Source: Nonomuraea sp. MG754425 (GTDB lineage: Bacteria > Actinomycetota > Actinomycetes > Streptosporangiales > Streptosporangiaceae). Taken from it: DNA of 59,935 nucleotides. Below the pieces are notes generated by a model, which had not been told where the DNA came from, did not search any database, and saw only the letters and a list, made by a program, of their open reading frames with translations. This document shows, piece after piece, positions 1 through 9,879 of the stretch. Where the stretch lies: the NCBI RefSeq assembly GCF_021699195.1, contig NZ_SSXE01000030.1:1-59935 (forward strand). The letters are read 5' to 3'. A program made the translations under genes and the position numbers. Positions within the stretch are counted from its first letter, which is position 1; each line of letters begins with the position of its first letter.

Positions 1-1
1 G

Positions 2-136
2 CGCAAGGCACAGGTGGACGCCGAGTTCGAGCAACTGTCCGAGGAGCCGACGGCCGGTGGCTTCCCTGTGCCGCCGCTCGACCTGCCGCACTACCACGGG
101 GTGCAGCACAAGGAGATTCCCAGTGGGACTAACTGA
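2..136 (+). CDS. nuoH: NADH-quinone oxidoreductase subunit H, C-terminal end (partial)
   Basis: Only the last 44 codons are inside the window; the gene begins upstream. The frame ends at TGA 134-136 with a hydrophilic, proline-rich tail carrying a [11 protein letters not shown] stretch, as in the cytoplasmic C-terminus of actinobacterial NuoH. NuoH is the membrane subunit at the quinone-binding junction of complex I. The identity rests mainly on position: nuoI follows and its start overlaps this gene by 14 nt, which is the normal nuo operon order. Confidence 0.85.
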   Translation, partial: RKAQVDAEFEQLSEEPTAGGFPVPPLDLPHYHGVQHKEIPSGTN

Positions 137-638
137 TTGGCTGAACCCCGTCAAGGGCTTCGGGGTCACCTTCCACACGATGTTCAAGAAGCCCGTCACG
201 ACGAACTACCCGGAGGAGAAGAAGCCCACGGCTCCTCGCTTCCACGGGCGTCACCAGCTCAACCGCTGGCCCGACGGGCTGGAGAAGTGCATTGGGTGCG
301 AGCTGTGCGCCTGGGCGTGTCCGGCCGACGCGATCTACGTCGAGGGCGCGGACAACACCGAGGAGGAGCGCTTCTCGCCCGGCGAGCGGTACGGACGCAC
401 CTACCAGATCAACTATCTGCGGTGCATCCTGTGCGGCCTGTGCATCGAGGCCTGCCCGACCCGCGCGCTCACCATGACCAACGAGTACGAGCTCGCCGAC
501 ACCAACCGCGAAAGCCTCATCTACACCAAGGAGATGCTGCTCGCGCCGTTGACCCAGGGCATGGAGCAGCCGCCGCACCCCATGCGGCTCGGTGAGACCG
601 AAGAGGACTACTACCGGCTGGGACGGACCAATGGGTGA
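123..638 (+). CDS. nuoI: NADH-quinone oxidoreductase subunit I (two 4Fe-4S ferredoxin-type subunit)
   Basis: A 171-residue peripheral-arm subunit of complex I that carries electrons through two 4Fe-4S clusters towards the quinone. Two complete CxxCxxCxxxCP motifs are visible: Cys56/59/62/66 and Cys101/104/107/111. The GTG at 123 is chosen as start because AAGGAG lies at 110-115, seven bases upstream, and because the family's amphipathic N-terminus ([12 protein letters not shown]) begins there. The frame is open further upstream to ATG 57, but those codons only shadow nuoH. The start overlaps nuoH by 14 nt and the end overlaps nuoJ by 8 nt, implying translational coupling. Confidence 0.97.
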   Translation: MGLTDWLNPVKGFGVTFHTMFKKPVTTNYPEEKKPTAPRFHGRHQLNRWPDGLEKCIGCELCAWACPADAIYVEGADNTEEERFSPGERYGRTYQINYLRCILCGLCIEACPTRALTMTNEYELADTNRESLIYTKEMLLAPLTQGMEQPPHPMRLGETEEDYYRLGRTNG

Positions 639-1434
639 GACCATAACCTTCTGGGTGCTCGCCGTCGTGTCCGTCGGCGCCGCGCTCGGCATGGTCTTCA
701 ACCGCAAGGCCGTGTACTCCGCGCTGATGCTCGGCACCGTGATGCTCTGCCTGGCCGTCCTGTACGCCGTGCAGGAGGCGCCATTCCTGGCCGCGGTGCA
801 GATCATCGTCTACACCGGCGCGATCATGATGCTGTTCCTGTTCGTGCTCATGCTCGTGGGCGTGGACTCCTCCGACTCCTTCGTGGAGACGCTCAAGGGG
901 CAGCGCTTCTGGGCCTTCATCGCGGGCGCCGGCTTCCTCGCGCTGATCGTGCTGGCCATCGGCAACGTGGTCTTCGCGCCGCAGGCCGGACTGGCCCAGG
1001 CGACAGGGACGGGCGGGTACGTCCGCTCGATCGCGCTGCTGCTGTTCACCAAGTACGTGTTCGCGTTCGAGATCACCTCCGCGCTGCTGATCACGGCGGC
1101 GCTGGGCGCGATGGTGCTGGCGCACCGCGAGAAGGTCACCGAGAAGGCCACGCAGAAGGACCTGTCGCGGGCCCGCTTCCTCGGCGACCGCCCCTCGCCG
1201 CTGCCCGGCCCCGGCACGTACGCCAGGAACAACGCGATCGACATGCCGGCCCTGCTGCCGGACGGCTCCGTCGCCGAGTCCTCGGTCAACCGTTACCTCG
1301 CGCGCTACGACGTCGAGCACGACCACCTGCCCAAGGACCCGAAGCTCGCCGAGGCGCTCAAGGCCACGGCCGAGGCCGACGAGGCGCCGACCGAGGCGGA
1401 GCAGGACGCCGAGAGCAATGAGGTGACCAAGTGA
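631..1434 (+). CDS. nuoJ: NADH-quinone oxidoreductase subunit J
   Basis: A 267-residue integral membrane subunit of the complex I proton-pumping arm. About five hydrophobic segments lie in the first 170 residues, including the conserved [17 protein letters not shown] segment of NuoJ. A charged, Glu/Ala-rich cytoplasmic tail of roughly 100 residues follows, as in other actinobacterial NuoJ. ATG 631 is preferred over an upstream in-frame ATG at 592 because it gives the usual N-terminus and an 8-nt overlap with nuoI. The stop overlaps the nuoK start (GTGA). Confidence 0.96.
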   Translation: MGETITFWVLAVVSVGAALGMVFNRKAVYSALMLGTVMLCLAVLYAVQEAPFLAAVQIIVYTGAIMMLFLFVLMLVGVDSSDSFVETLKGQRFWAFIAGAGFLALIVLAIGNVVFAPQAGLAQATGTGGYVRSIALLLFTKYVFAFEITSALLITAALGAMVLAHREKVTEKATQKDLSRARFLGDRPSPLPGPGTYARNNAIDMPALLPDGSVAESSVNRYLARYDVEHDHLPKDPKLAEALKATAEADEAPTEAEQDAESNEVTK

Positions 1435-1727
1435 CGACGCACTACCTCGTACTGTCCGGCCTGCTCTTCGCCATCGGCGCCTTCGGCGTGCTGATCAGGC
1501 GCAACGCGATCGTGGTGTTCATGTGCGTGGAGCTCATGCTCAACGCCTGCAACCTCGCCTTCGTCACCTTCTCCAGGCAGGTCGGCAACCTGGAGGGCCA
1601 GATCATCGCGTTCTTCGTGATGGTGGTGGCCGCGGCCGAGGTCGTGGTCGGCCTGGCCATCATCGTGACGATCTTCCGAACCCGCAGGTCCGCGTCGGTC
1701 GACGACGCCAACCTGCTGAAGTACTAA
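1431..1727 (+). CDS. nuoK: NADH-quinone oxidoreductase subunit K
   Basis: A 98-residue, three-helix membrane subunit homologous to MrpC. The family signature with the membrane-embedded acidic residue ([14 protein letters not shown]) is present, followed by the second conserved Glu in [17 protein letters not shown] 1431 overlaps the nuoJ stop in a GTGA arrangement. Length and topology are normal for the family. Confidence 0.97.
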   Translation: MTTHYLVLSGLLFAIGAFGVLIRRNAIVVFMCVELMLNACNLAFVTFSRQVGNLEGQIIAFFVMVVAAAEVVVGLAIIVTIFRTRRSASVDDANLLKY

Positions 1728-1737
1728 GAGGTGACTG

Positions 1738-3648
1738 GTGGAATCTCAAATCGCTGAGATCGTCCAGCACACCGGTGGAGTGATCGGCAACGCCTGGCTG
1801 ATGATCGCCTTCCCGCTCGTCGGGGCGTTCATCCTGCTGGTGTTCAACCGGTTCACCGACCGTTGGGGCCATCTGCTGGGCGTGGCCATGTCCCTCGCCT
1901 CGTTCGTCGTGGCGGTGCTGGCGTTCTTCGAGCTGCTCGGGTTCGGGGAGGAGGAGCGCCGCCGGGCCGTGCACCTGTACGAGTTCATCCCCGGCATGGT
2001 CGACATGGGGCTGCTCATCGACCCCCTGTCCATCTGTTTCGCGCTGCTGATCACCGGTGTGGGTTCGCTGATCCACATCTACTCGATCGGCTACATGGCT
2101 CATGACGAGCACCGCCGCAGGTTCTTCTCCTACCTGAACCTGTTCGTGGCCGCGATGCTCCTGCTGGTGCTGGCCGACAACTACGTGGGCCTGTTCATCG
2201 GCTGGGAGGGCGTCGGTCTGGCGTCGTACCTGCTGATCGGGTTCTGGCAGTTCAAGCCGTCGGCGGCGACAGCGGCGAAGAAGGCGTTCGTCGTCAACCG
2301 CGTCGGCGACTTCGGTCTGCTGGTCGGCATGTTCATCATCTGGACCACGTTCGGCACCCTGACCTTCCAGGGGCTGGGCGAGCAGATCACGCCGGGCCAG
2401 ACGAACGGCACCATGCTCGCCATCGGGCTGCTGCTGCTCCTCGGGGCGTGCGGCAAGTCGGCGCAGCTCCCGTTGCAGTCCTGGCTGCTCGACGCGATGG
2501 AGGGCCCGACCCCGGTCTCGGCCCTCATCCACGCCGCGACGATGGTCACCGCCGGTGTCTACCTGGTCGTCCGCTCCGGGGCGTTCTTCTTCCCCGAGGG
2601 TTCGGGCGCGGCGCTCGCCGTCGCCATCGTCGGCGCGGCCACGCTGCTCGCCGGTGCGATCATCGGTTGCGCGAAGGACGACATCAAGAAGGGCCTGGCC
2701 GGCTCGACGATGTCGCAGATCGGCTACATGATGCTCGGCGCGGGCCTCGGCCCGGCGGGTTACGCCTTCGCGATCGGCCACCTGATCACGCACGGCTTCT
2801 TCAAGGCCGACATGTTCCTCGGCGCCGGCTCGGTCATGCACGGCATGAACGACGAGGTCGACATGCGCAAGTACGGCGGCCTGCGCAAGTACATGCCGAT
2901 CACCTTCGCCACGTTCTTCATCGGCTACCTGGCGATCATCGGCTTCCCGCTGCTGTCCGGCTACTTCACCAAGGACGGCATCATCGAGACCGCAGTGCAC
3001 CACCAGCCGGTCCTCGGCTGGCTGGCCGTGCTCGGCGCGGGCATCACCGGCTTCTACATGTCGCGGATGATCTTCATGACCTTCTTCGGCGAGAAGCGCT
3101 GGGCCGACGACGCCCACCCGCACGAGTCGCCGGCCGTCATGACGGTGCCGCTGATGATCCTGTCGCTCGGCTCGATCGTCCTGGGTGGTTACCTCATCCT
3201 CAGCAACCGGCTGCTCCTCTTCCTGGCCCCCGCGGTGGGCAGGCCCGAGGCGCTGCCGGAGTTCCACTTCACCAGCACGCCGGGTCTGGCGACCCTCGCG
3301 CTGGTCGCGGTGGGCGCGATCATCGCCTGGATGAAGTACGGCCGGGTCGAGGTGCCGTCGGTGCAGCCGCGCGGCTCCTTCCTCACCACGTTCGCCCGGC
3401 GCGACCTGTACGGTGACGCGCTCAACGAGTCGCTCTTCATGCGCCCCGGCCAGTGGCTGACCCGGATCGCGGTGTTCTTCGACAACCGCGGCATCGACGG
3501 TCTGGTCAACGGCCTGGCGGCGGGCATCGGCGGCAGCTCCGGGCGCCTTCGGCGACTCCAGACGGGCTTCGCCAGAACGTACGCGCTGTCCATCTTCATC
3601 GGCGCCGCCCTGCTGACCGGCGCCCTGCTCCTCGTTGGGAACATCTGA
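1738..3648 (+). CDS. nuoL: NADH-quinone oxidoreductase subunit L
   Basis: A 636-residue antiporter-like subunit, the distal proton pump of complex I with the long lateral helix at its C-terminus. Recognisable parts are the [16 protein letters not shown] segment, the conserved Lys region in [35 protein letters not shown] (a hallmark of NuoL, cited here only as position about residues 236-270), and a C-terminal domain from about residue 500. GTG 1738 follows nuoK by 10 nt with an AGAGGTG ribosome-binding site. The end overlaps nuoM by one base (TGATG). Confidence 0.97.
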   Translation: MESQIAEIVQHTGGVIGNAWLMIAFPLVGAFILLVFNRFTDRWGHLLGVAMSLASFVVAVLAFFELLGFGEEERRRAVHLYEFIPGMVDMGLLIDPLSICFALLITGVGSLIHIYSIGYMAHDEHRRRFFSYLNLFVAAMLLLVLADNYVGLFIGWEGVGLASYLLIGFWQFKPSAATAAKKAFVVNRVGDFGLLVGMFIIWTTFGTLTFQGLGEQITPGQTNGTMLAIGLLLLLGACGKSAQLPLQSWLLDAMEGPTPVSALIHAATMVTAGVYLVVRSGAFFFPEGSGAALAVAIVGAATLLAGAIIGCAKDDIKKGLAGSTMSQIGYMMLGAGLGPAGYAFAIGHLITHGFFKADMFLGAGSVMHGMNDEVDMRKYGGLRKYMPITFATFFIGYLAIIGFPLLSGYFTKDGIIETAVHHQPVLGWLAVLGAGITGFYMSRMIFMTFFGEKRWADDAHPHESPAVMTVPLMILSLGSIVLGGYLILSNRLLLFLAPAVGRPEALPEFHFTSTPGLATLALVAVGAIIAWMKYGRVEVPSVQPRGSFLTTFARRDLYGDALNESLFMRPGQWLTRIAVFFDNRGIDGLVNGLAAGIGGSSGRLRRLQTGFARTYALSIFIGAALLTGALLLVGNI

Positions 3649-5207
3649 TGTCACCCTGGCTTCCGATACTCATGGCGGTGCCCGTGGTGGGCGCCATCGT
3701 GGTGGCCCTGCTTCCCAAGGGCAGTGACAAGCTGGCCAAGCAGGTAGCGCTGCTGTTCTCGCTGCTGACGCTGGTCCTCACCGGAGTCGTGGCCGCCGGG
3801 TTCAAGCCGGGCGGCGAACGCTTCCAGTTCAAGGCCGAGTTCGACTGGATCCCAAGCTTCGGCGTGAAGTTCGGGGTCGGCGTGGACGGCGTGGCCCTGG
3901 TGCTCATCGCGCTGTCGGTGGTGCTGGTGCCGATCGTGGTGCTGGCCTCCTGGCACGACGCCGACGGCGTCAAGACCGCCGACGGCACGCTGATCACGCC
4001 CAAGCGGTCGGTCAAGACGTACTTCTCGCTGCTGCTCGTGCTCGAGACGATGATGATCGGCGTCTTCGCGGCGACCGACATCTTCCTGTTCTACGTCTTC
4101 TTCGAAGCCATGCTGATCCCGATGTACTTCATGATCGGGTCGTACGGCGGGGCGCAGCGCTCCTACGCGGCCGTCAAGTTCCTGCTGTACTCGCTGTTCG
4201 GCGGCCTGCTCATGCTGGTCGCGGTCATCGGCCTGTACTACGTCGCCGGCAAGCAGACCTTCATGTTCCCCGAGCTCGTCGGGGCCATCCAGGACCCGGC
4301 GATGCAGAAGTGGCTGTTCGGCGGCTTCTTCATCGCCTTCGCCATCAAGGCGCCGCTGTGGCCGGTGCACACCTGGCTGCCCGACGCGGCGGCCCAGGCT
4401 CCGGCCGGCGCCGCGGTGCTGCTCGTCGGCGTGCTGGACAAGGTCGGCACGTTCGGCATGCTGCGCTTCTGCCTGGAGCTGTTCCCCGACGCCGCCAAGG
4501 CGTTCACGATGCCGATCATCGTCCTGGCGGTCATCAGCATCGTCTACGGCGCGATCGTGGCCATCGGGCAGACCGACATGAAGCGGCTCATCGCCTACAC
4601 GTCGATCTCGCACTTCGGCTTCATCGTCATGGGCGTGTTCGCCATGTCGTCCGTCGCCCAGTCCGGCGCGGCGCTCTACATGGTCAACCACGGCTTCGCC
4701 ACCGGCGCGCTCTTCCTCGCGGCGGGCTTCCTCATCGCCAGACGCGGTTCGCCGTTCATCGGCGACTACGGAGGCGTGCAGAAGGTGGCGCCGCTGCTCG
4801 CGGGCTTCTTCCTGGTCGCCGGTCTGGCCGGTCTCTCGCTGCCGGGCCTGTCGTCCTTCGTCAGCGAGTTCATGGTCATGATCGGTACGTACTCCAGCCA
4901 GGCGCACGGGTCCGGCGCGCTGACGGTCGCCGCGATCGTCTCCGCGGTCGCCGTGATCCTCGCGGCCGTCTACATCCTGTGGATGGTCCAGCGCACCATG
5001 AACGGGCCGACGGCCGAGCCGGTCAAGGCGTTCAAGGACCTGAACGCCCGCGAGGTCTGGGTGCTGGCTCCGCTGGTCGCCCTGATCATCGGCTTCGGCT
5101 TCTTCCCCAAGCCGCTGCTCGATGTGATCAACCCGTCTGTGCAGCAGACGTTGACCAACGTGCAGGTGCCCACCTCCACCATCGCTGAGAAGGGGACAGG
5201 TCAGTGA
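3648..5207 (+). CDS. nuoM: NADH-quinone oxidoreductase subunit M
   Basis: A 519-residue antiporter-like proton-pumping subunit. Visible family features are FEAMLIPMYFMIGSYGG with its membrane-embedded Glu and the KAPLWPVHTWLPDAAAQAP signature that follows the conserved lysine, plus about 14 hydrophobic helices. ATG 3648 shares its A with the nuoL stop. An upstream in-frame extension to 3453 is only a shadow of nuoL. The stop overlaps the nuoN start (GTGA). Confidence 0.97.
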   Translation: MSPWLPILMAVPVVGAIVVALLPKGSDKLAKQVALLFSLLTLVLTGVVAAGFKPGGERFQFKAEFDWIPSFGVKFGVGVDGVALVLIALSVVLVPIVVLASWHDADGVKTADGTLITPKRSVKTYFSLLLVLETMMIGVFAATDIFLFYVFFEAMLIPMYFMIGSYGGAQRSYAAVKFLLYSLFGGLLMLVAVIGLYYVAGKQTFMFPELVGAIQDPAMQKWLFGGFFIAFAIKAPLWPVHTWLPDAAAQAPAGAAVLLVGVLDKVGTFGMLRFCLELFPDAAKAFTMPIIVLAVISIVYGAIVAIGQTDMKRLIAYTSISHFGFIVMGVFAMSSVAQSGAALYMVNHGFATGALFLAAGFLIARRGSPFIGDYGGVQKVAPLLAGFFLVAGLAGLSLPGLSSFVSEFMVMIGTYSSQAHGSGALTVAAIVSAVAVILAAVYILWMVQRTMNGPTAEPVKAFKDLNAREVWVLAPLVALIIGFGFFPKPLLDVINPSVQQTLTNVQVPTSTIAEKGTGQ

Positions 5208-6796
5208 ACCCCGCCGTCGAAGCGCCGACGATCGAGTACGGCACGCTGGCGCCGCTGCTGATCGTCTTCGGCGCGGCCATCATCGGCGTGCTCGTCGAGG
5301 CGTTCGCGCCGCGCTATCTGCGCAAGTCGATCCACGTTCCGCTCACCCTGCTGAGCCTGGCCGGCGCGTTCGCGCTGGTGCTCGTCCAGACGGTGCGCGG
5401 CCAGGTGTCCACCGAGCCCTCCGCCATGGGGGCGCTCGCCGTTGACGGGCCCTCGCTGTTCATCTGGGGCGTCATCCTCGTCCTGTCGTTCGTCTGTGTG
5501 CTGCTGATCAACGACGAGGGGCACTTCGTGGCCTCCGCCGCGGCCGTGCCGGGCAGCGCCGACGAGGAGGAGTCCGAGCAGCACGACAGCGGCTCCGGCC
5601 ACACCGAGGTCTACCCGCTGGTCCTGTTCGCGGTCGGCGGCATGCTGCTCTTCCCGGCCGCGCACGACCTGCTGATGATGTTCGTGGCCCTCGAGGTCAT
5701 GTCGCTGCCGCTGTACCTGCTGTGCGGCCTGGCCCGCAGGCGTCGCCTCCTCTCGCAGGAGGCGTCGATGAAGTACTTCCTGCTGGGAGCCTTCTCCTCG
5801 GCCTTCTTCCTGTACGGCACCGCCATGGTGTACGGCTACGCCGGCACCGTCTCGCTGCCCGGCATCAACCAGGCCATGGCCGCGAGCGCCTCGCTCGACC
5901 CGCTGCTGCTGATCGGGCTGGCGATGCTCGGCGTGGGCCTGCTGTTCAAGATCGGCGCGGCTCCGTTCCAGGCCTGGAAGCCGGACGTCTACCAGGGCGC
6001 TCCGACCCCCATCACCGCTCTCATGGCCTCCGGCACGCTGGTGGCGGCCGTCGGCGCCGTGCTGCGGGTGTTCTGGGTGGGTCTGGGCAACCTCGACTGG
6101 AACTGGCGGCCGGTCATCTGGGGCGTCGCCGCGCTCACGATGATCGTCGGCTCGATCCTGGCGATCACGCAGACCGAGATCAAGCGCATGCTGGCGTACT
6201 CGTCCATCGCGCACGCCGGCTTCCTGCTGGTCGGTGTGATGGCCACGTTCGGCAGCGCCGAGCAGAACGTCGGCTCGCTCAAGGCGGTCCTGTTCTACCT
6301 GGCCGTCTACGGCATCACCACGGTCGGCGCGTTCGCCGTGCTGACGCTGGTGCGTGACCCGGGCGGCGAGGCGGGGCACCTGTCCCGCTGGGCCGGGCTG
6401 GGCAAGCGCGCGCCGGTCCTGTCCGGGGTGTTCGCCTTCTTCCTGCTGGCCTTCGCCGGTATCCCGCTGACGAGCGGCTTCTTCGGCAAGTACGCCGTCT
6501 TCGCCGCCGCGCTGGACAGCGGCACGCAGTTCGGCGACTCCATGGGCGGCTGGATGGCCGGCCTGGTCGTCGTGGGTGTGATCGCCTCCGCGATCGCCGC
6601 GTTCTTCTACGTCCGCGTGATCGTGCTGATGTTCTTCAGCGAGCCGGCGGCCGACGGCCCGGCCGTCGCGGTGCCCAGTATGGGGACCGTGGCCGTCATC
6701 GCTCTTTCGCTGCTGGTTACCGTAGGAGTGGGGCTCTACCCGGAGTCCGTGCTCGGCGTCGCCAACGACGCTGCCAGCGGCCTGTTCATCAGATAG
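5204..6796 (+). CDS. nuoN: NADH-quinone oxidoreductase subunit N
   Basis: A 530-residue antiporter-like proton-pumping subunit, third of the NuoL/M/N set. The conserved PFQAWKPDVYQGAPTPITALMASG segment after the intramembrane lysine is present at about residues 258-280. A hydrophilic, acidic loop of about 30 residues (GSADEEESEQHDSGSGHTE) lies near residue 120, as often seen in actinobacteria. GTG 5204 overlaps nuoM by 4 nt. It is the last nuo gene of this operon. Confidence 0.96.
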   Translation: MNPAVEAPTIEYGTLAPLLIVFGAAIIGVLVEAFAPRYLRKSIHVPLTLLSLAGAFALVLVQTVRGQVSTEPSAMGALAVDGPSLFIWGVILVLSFVCVLLINDEGHFVASAAAVPGSADEEESEQHDSGSGHTEVYPLVLFAVGGMLLFPAAHDLLMMFVALEVMSLPLYLLCGLARRRRLLSQEASMKYFLLGAFSSAFFLYGTAMVYGYAGTVSLPGINQAMAASASLDPLLLIGLAMLGVGLLFKIGAAPFQAWKPDVYQGAPTPITALMASGTLVAAVGAVLRVFWVGLGNLDWNWRPVIWGVAALTMIVGSILAITQTEIKRMLAYSSIAHAGFLLVGVMATFGSAEQNVGSLKAVLFYLAVYGITTVGAFAVLTLVRDPGGEAGHLSRWAGLGKRAPVLSGVFAFFLLAFAGIPLTSGFFGKYAVFAAALDSGTQFGDSMGGWMAGLVVVGVIASAIAAFFYVRVIVLMFFSEPAADGPAVAVPSMGTVAVIALSLLVTVGVGLYPESVLGVANDAASGLFIR

Positions 6797-6814
6797 AGAC
6801 AAGGGGATCTCGTT

Positions 6815-7804
6815 ATGTCTGCGCCTCCCGTGGTTGACCTTCCCATTGCGGACGAACGGTTGGCGCAGGACGTGGCCACCGGGCTGGCCGCGGTCGAGAA
6901 GCTGCTGCGCTCGTCGGTGGAGAGCGAGGACGCCTTCGTCACGGAGGCGTCCAAGCACCTCATCGAGGCCGGTGGCAAACGGTTCCGTACCTTGATGGTG
7001 TTGCTCGCCGCCCAGTTCGGCGACCCGTCGGCGCCGGGTGTCGTGCCCGGCGCCGTGGTCATCGAGCTGACCCACCTCGGCTCGCTCTACCACGACGACG
7101 TCATGGACGAGGCCTCGGTGCGCCGGGGCTCCGCGTCGGCCAACGCGCGGTGGGACAACACCGTGGCGATCCTCACCGGCGACTATCTGTTCGCCCAGGC
7201 GTCGGACATCCTGGCCGACCTCGGTCCCGAGCTGATCCGCATCCAGGCCCAGACGTTCTCGCGTCTCGTGCAGGGGCAGATCCGCGAGACCATCGGCCCG
7301 CGCGCCGGCGAGGACCCGATCGGCCACTACCTCAGCGTGCTGTCGGACAAGACGGGCTCCCTCATCGCCGCCTCCGGCCGGTTCGGCGCGCTGCTGTCCG
7401 GCTCTCCCTCGGACGTGGTGGAGCGTCTCAGCAGGGCGTGCGAGGCGATCGGGGTGGCCTGGCAGCTCGGGGACGACCTGCTCGATGTGGCCTCGACCGG
7501 CGCCCAGTCGGGCAAGACGCCCGGCACCGACCTGCGGGAGGGCGTCAAGACCCTGCCCGTCCTGTACGCGCTGGCCGCCGGCGACTCCCCGCGCCTGACG
7601 GCCCTGCTGTCGGGCCCCGTGGCCGAGCAGGACGTCGAGGAGACGCTCACGCTGCTGCGCGCCCACACCGGGATGGCGCGGGCGCGGGCGGAGCTGGACG
7701 CCTGGGTGGACCGCGCCCGGGCCGACATCTCGGGCCTGCCCGACATCCCGGCCAAGGACGCGTTCCTGGCGCTGTGCGACTACGTGGTGGAGCGCTCCGG
7801 CTGA
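6815..7804 (+). CDS. Trans-polyprenyl diphosphate synthase (probable menaquinone side-chain synthase)
   Basis: A 329-residue all-helical prenyl elongase that condenses isopentenyl diphosphate onto an allylic diphosphate. The first aspartate-rich motif DDVMD is at residues 94-98 and the second, GDDLLD, at 219-224; GGKRFR near residue 53 is the IPP-binding region. AAGGGGA at 6801-6807 serves the ATG. It lies 18 nt behind nuoN, so it is probably co-transcribed with the complex I operon. That context suggests the menaquinone side chain as product, but chain length cannot be read from sequence. The last 25 nt overlap the convergent rarD gene. Confidence 0.9.
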   Translation: MSAPPVVDLPIADERLAQDVATGLAAVEKLLRSSVESEDAFVTEASKHLIEAGGKRFRTLMVLLAAQFGDPSAPGVVPGAVVIELTHLGSLYHDDVMDEASVRRGSASANARWDNTVAILTGDYLFAQASDILADLGPELIRIQAQTFSRLVQGQIRETIGPRAGEDPIGHYLSVLSDKTGSLIAASGRFGALLSGSPSDVVERLSRACEAIGVAWQLGDDLLDVASTGAQSGKTPGTDLREGVKTLPVLYALAAGDSPRLTALLSGPVAEQDVEETLTLLRAHTGMARARAELDAWVDRARADISGLPDIPAKDAFLALCDYVVERSG

Positions 7805-8727
7805 GCCGCCGGGGCGACGGCCGCCGCTTCGGCGGCTCTGCGGGCGGTACGGGTCTTCCGTGCCGCCCGCAGGCTGTCGTACGTGAACAGGGCCAGGGCC
7901 AGCCAGACGATCGAGAAGCCGATCCACCGGCTGGACGGCATGACCTCCTTGGCGACCAGCACCCCGCACGCGAACTGCAGGATCGGCGCGATGTACTGCA
8001 GCAGCCCCATCGTGCTCAGCGGGATCCTGATGGCCGCGGCCCCGAAGCAGAGCAGCGGCAGGGCGGTGATCACCCCGGCTCCCACCAGCAGCAGCGCGTG
8101 GCCCGCGCCCTGCTGGGCGAACGTTCCCGCGCCCGTCACCTGGAGGAATCCCAGGTAGCCGAGGGCCGGGAGCAGCAGCACCAGGGTCTCGACCGCCAGG
8201 CTCTCGGTGGCCGGCACGTTGGCCCGCTTCTTGATCAGCCCGTACAGGCCGAAGCTGAAGGCCAGGACGAGCGCGATCCAGGGCAGACGTCCGTAGTCGA
8301 AGGCCAGCACCAGCACCGCCACCGTGCCGAAGCCGACGGCCGCCCACTGGAGCGGACGCAGCCGCTCACGGAGCAGCGCGACCCCGAACAGCACGTTGAC
8401 CAGCGGGTTGATGAAGTAGCCGAGCGCGCTCTCCACGATGTGGCCGGCGTTGACGGCGTAGATGTAGGTGCCCCAGTTGACGGTCACGACGAGGGCGGCG
8501 ACGGTCAGCAGGGCGAGCTTGGCGGGCTGCCGGGCCAGTTCCCTGACCCAGGACCAGTGCCGCCGGACGATCAGCACCGCGGCGACGACGAGCAGGGACC
8601 ACGCCATCCGATGGGCGAGGATCTCAACGGCTCCGGAGGGTTGTAGCAGCGGCCAGTAGAGGGGGAACAGCCCCCACATGGTGTAGGCGGCGATCCCGAA
8701 GAACACGCCACGCCGGAGGTCAGGCAT
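7780..8727 (-). CDS. rarD: RarD-type EamA (DMT superfamily) transporter
   Basis: A 315-residue inner-membrane protein with about ten hydrophobic helices in two EamA repeats. The N-terminus has the RarD hallmark [18 protein letters not shown] and AHRMAWS; the [13 protein letters not shown] segment and the ALGYLG region also match RarD. RarD proteins are annotated for chloramphenicol sensitivity, but their substrate is not established. The gene converges on and overlaps the polyprenyl synthase by 25 nt. A hydrophilic Ala-rich tail of about 30 residues ends the protein. Confidence 0.9.
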   Translation of the reverse strand: MPDLRRGVFFGIAAYTMWGLFPLYWPLLQPSGAVEILAHRMAWSLLVVAAVLIVRRHWSWVRELARQPAKLALLTVAALVVTVNWGTYIYAVNAGHIVESALGYFINPLVNVLFGVALLRERLRPLQWAAVGFGTVAVLVLAFDYGRLPWIALVLAFSFGLYGLIKKRANVPATESLAVETLVLLLPALGYLGFLQVTGAGTFAQQGAGHALLLVGAGVITALPLLCFGAAAIRIPLSTMGLLQYIAPILQFACGVLVAKEVMPSSRWIGFSIVWLALALFTYDSLRAARKTRTARRAAEAAAVAPAAQPERSTT

Positions 8728-8848
8728 GTATCAGATTGTCGGGCCTTACCACCTTTAAACACAAATCTTGGGTACTAAGCGGAAATGTGTAGACATCCTT
8801 AAGTGTTGGTGCGTGTGTAGGCTTGAACCGACCTATGGAGGTAGGGCT

Positions 8849-9511
8849 ATGGGCTGGCTGTTCGGCGGTAACAAGACATCGATGGTCCGACCCGAGGACG
8901 CGCTCCCGGGCCGCCCCGACCCCATCCCCGTCCCGGCCAGGCACGCCGTCCTCGACGCGCCGCTGGCCCCGCCGTACCCGGAGGGCCTGGAGATCGCCGA
9001 CTTCGGCCTCGGCTGCTTCTGGGGCGCCGAGCGTACGTTCTGGCAGACGCCAGGGGTGGTCACGACCGCGGTCGGGTACCAGGGCGGCTACACCGCCAAC
9101 CCGACGTACGAGGAGGTCTGCACCGGCCTCACCGGCCACACGGAGGCCGTCCGGGTCGTCTTCGACCCCGCCCAGGTGTCGTACGAGGACCTCCTGAAGA
9201 TCTTCTGGGAGGCTCACGACCCGACGCAGGGCATGCGCCAGGGCAACGACGTCGGCACCCAGTACCGCTCGGCCATCTACTACCACTCGCCGGAGCAGCA
9301 GCAGGCGGCCGAGGCGTCACGGGAGTCGTACCAGCGGGTGCTGAAGGCGGCCGGCTACGGGGACATCTCCACGGAGATCGCCCCCGCGGGGCCGTTCTAC
9401 AACGCCGAGGACTATCACCAGCAGTATCTTTTTAAAGTTCCCAACGGATACTGCGGCATCGGCGGAACGGGCGTGGCCTGTCCGGTAGGCCTGACGTCCG
9501 GCGAGGCGTGA
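8849..9511 (+). CDS. msrA: Peptide-methionine (S)-S-oxide reductase
   Basis: A 220-residue enzyme that reduces the S-epimer of methionine sulfoxide in proteins. The catalytic motif GCFWG contains Cys56, and recycling cysteines are present at Cys202 (NGYCG) and Cys211. The ATG at 8849 is chosen because GGAGGT lies at 8837-8842 and because it begins the usual MGWLFGG N-terminus; an upstream in-frame ATG at 8768 lacks both. The last 108 nt recur in decayed form at 10420-10526, and a weaker trace lies near 19551, making this 3' end the likely anchor of the accessory island downstream. Confidence 0.97.
   Translation: MGWLFGGNKTSMVRPEDALPGRPDPIPVPARHAVLDAPLAPPYPEGLEIADFGLGCFWGAERTFWQTPGVVTTAVGYQGGYTANPTYEEVCTGLTGHTEAVRVVFDPAQVSYEDLLKIFWEAHDPTQGMRQGNDVGTQYRSAIYYHSPEQQQAAEASRESYQRVLKAAGYGDISTEIAPAGPFYNAEDYHQQYLFKVPNGYCGIGGTGVACPVGLTSGEA
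9404..9511 (+). repeat. msrA 3' end, repeat copy 1 (intact, in msrA)
   Basis: This 108-nt tail of msrA is the reference copy of a direct repeat found again at 10420-10526 in the same orientation. The two copies match at about four positions in five over the whole length and more closely over the last 70 nt. Confidence 0.8.
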
Positions 9512-9567
9512 GCCGAACGCGGGCCCACGGCATCGCACTTCTGTGCAGATAGATATACAGTTCATAT

Positions 9568-9876
9568 ATGACTGTTCTGCACGACGCTACTGAGCTGAGC
9601 GTCACAGAGGCGGCCCAGCGAGGGGTTGCCCGCCTAGTGGCTGATGCGGAGCAGGGGACCGATCTGGTGGTCACCCGTCGGCGTCAGCCAGTGGCGGCCG
9701 TGGTGAGCATCCGCCGGCTCAATGAGCTGGAGGAGGCGGCGGCTGATCTGCGTGATCTGGCGCTGGTGCTCGCCCGGTCGGTTACGGACACGGGGGAGCG
9801 GGTCTCACTCGATGAGGTGCTTGCCGCTTTCGGGCATACTCGCGAGTCGCTGTCCGCCATCCCGGACGATGAGTGA
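9568..9876 (+). CDS. Phd/YefM-family antitoxin (type II toxin-antitoxin)
   Basis: A 102-residue protein with a Phd/YefM-like N-terminal DNA-binding domain: a SVTEAAQRGVARLVADAEQG segment followed by a strand of the VVTRRRQPVAAVVSI type. The acidic, Leu-rich C-terminal half would wrap around a toxin. It lies 3 nt upstream of a RelE/ParE-fold gene, the standard antitoxin-first order. An A+T-rich stretch (9545-9568) precedes it and probably holds the autoregulated promoter. The antitoxin role comes from family and context; it was not separately proven from sequence. Confidence 0.85.
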   Translation: MTVLHDATELSVTEAAQRGVARLVADAEQGTDLVVTRRRQPVAAVVSIRRLNELEEAAADLRDLALVLARSVTDTGERVSLDEVLAAFGHTRESLSAIPDDE

Positions 9877-9879
9877 ATC

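Noticed and set aside
1660..3654. Very long open frame on the minus strand opposite nuoL
   Set aside because: It is rich in Arg, Glu, His and Gln with no fold-like pattern, the usual antisense shadow of a GC-rich gene; nuoL on the other strand is certain.
5201..8347. 1048-codon minus-strand open frame across nuoN and the prenyl synthase
   Set aside because: It crosses two well-identified genes, has shadow-type composition and no recognisable domain.
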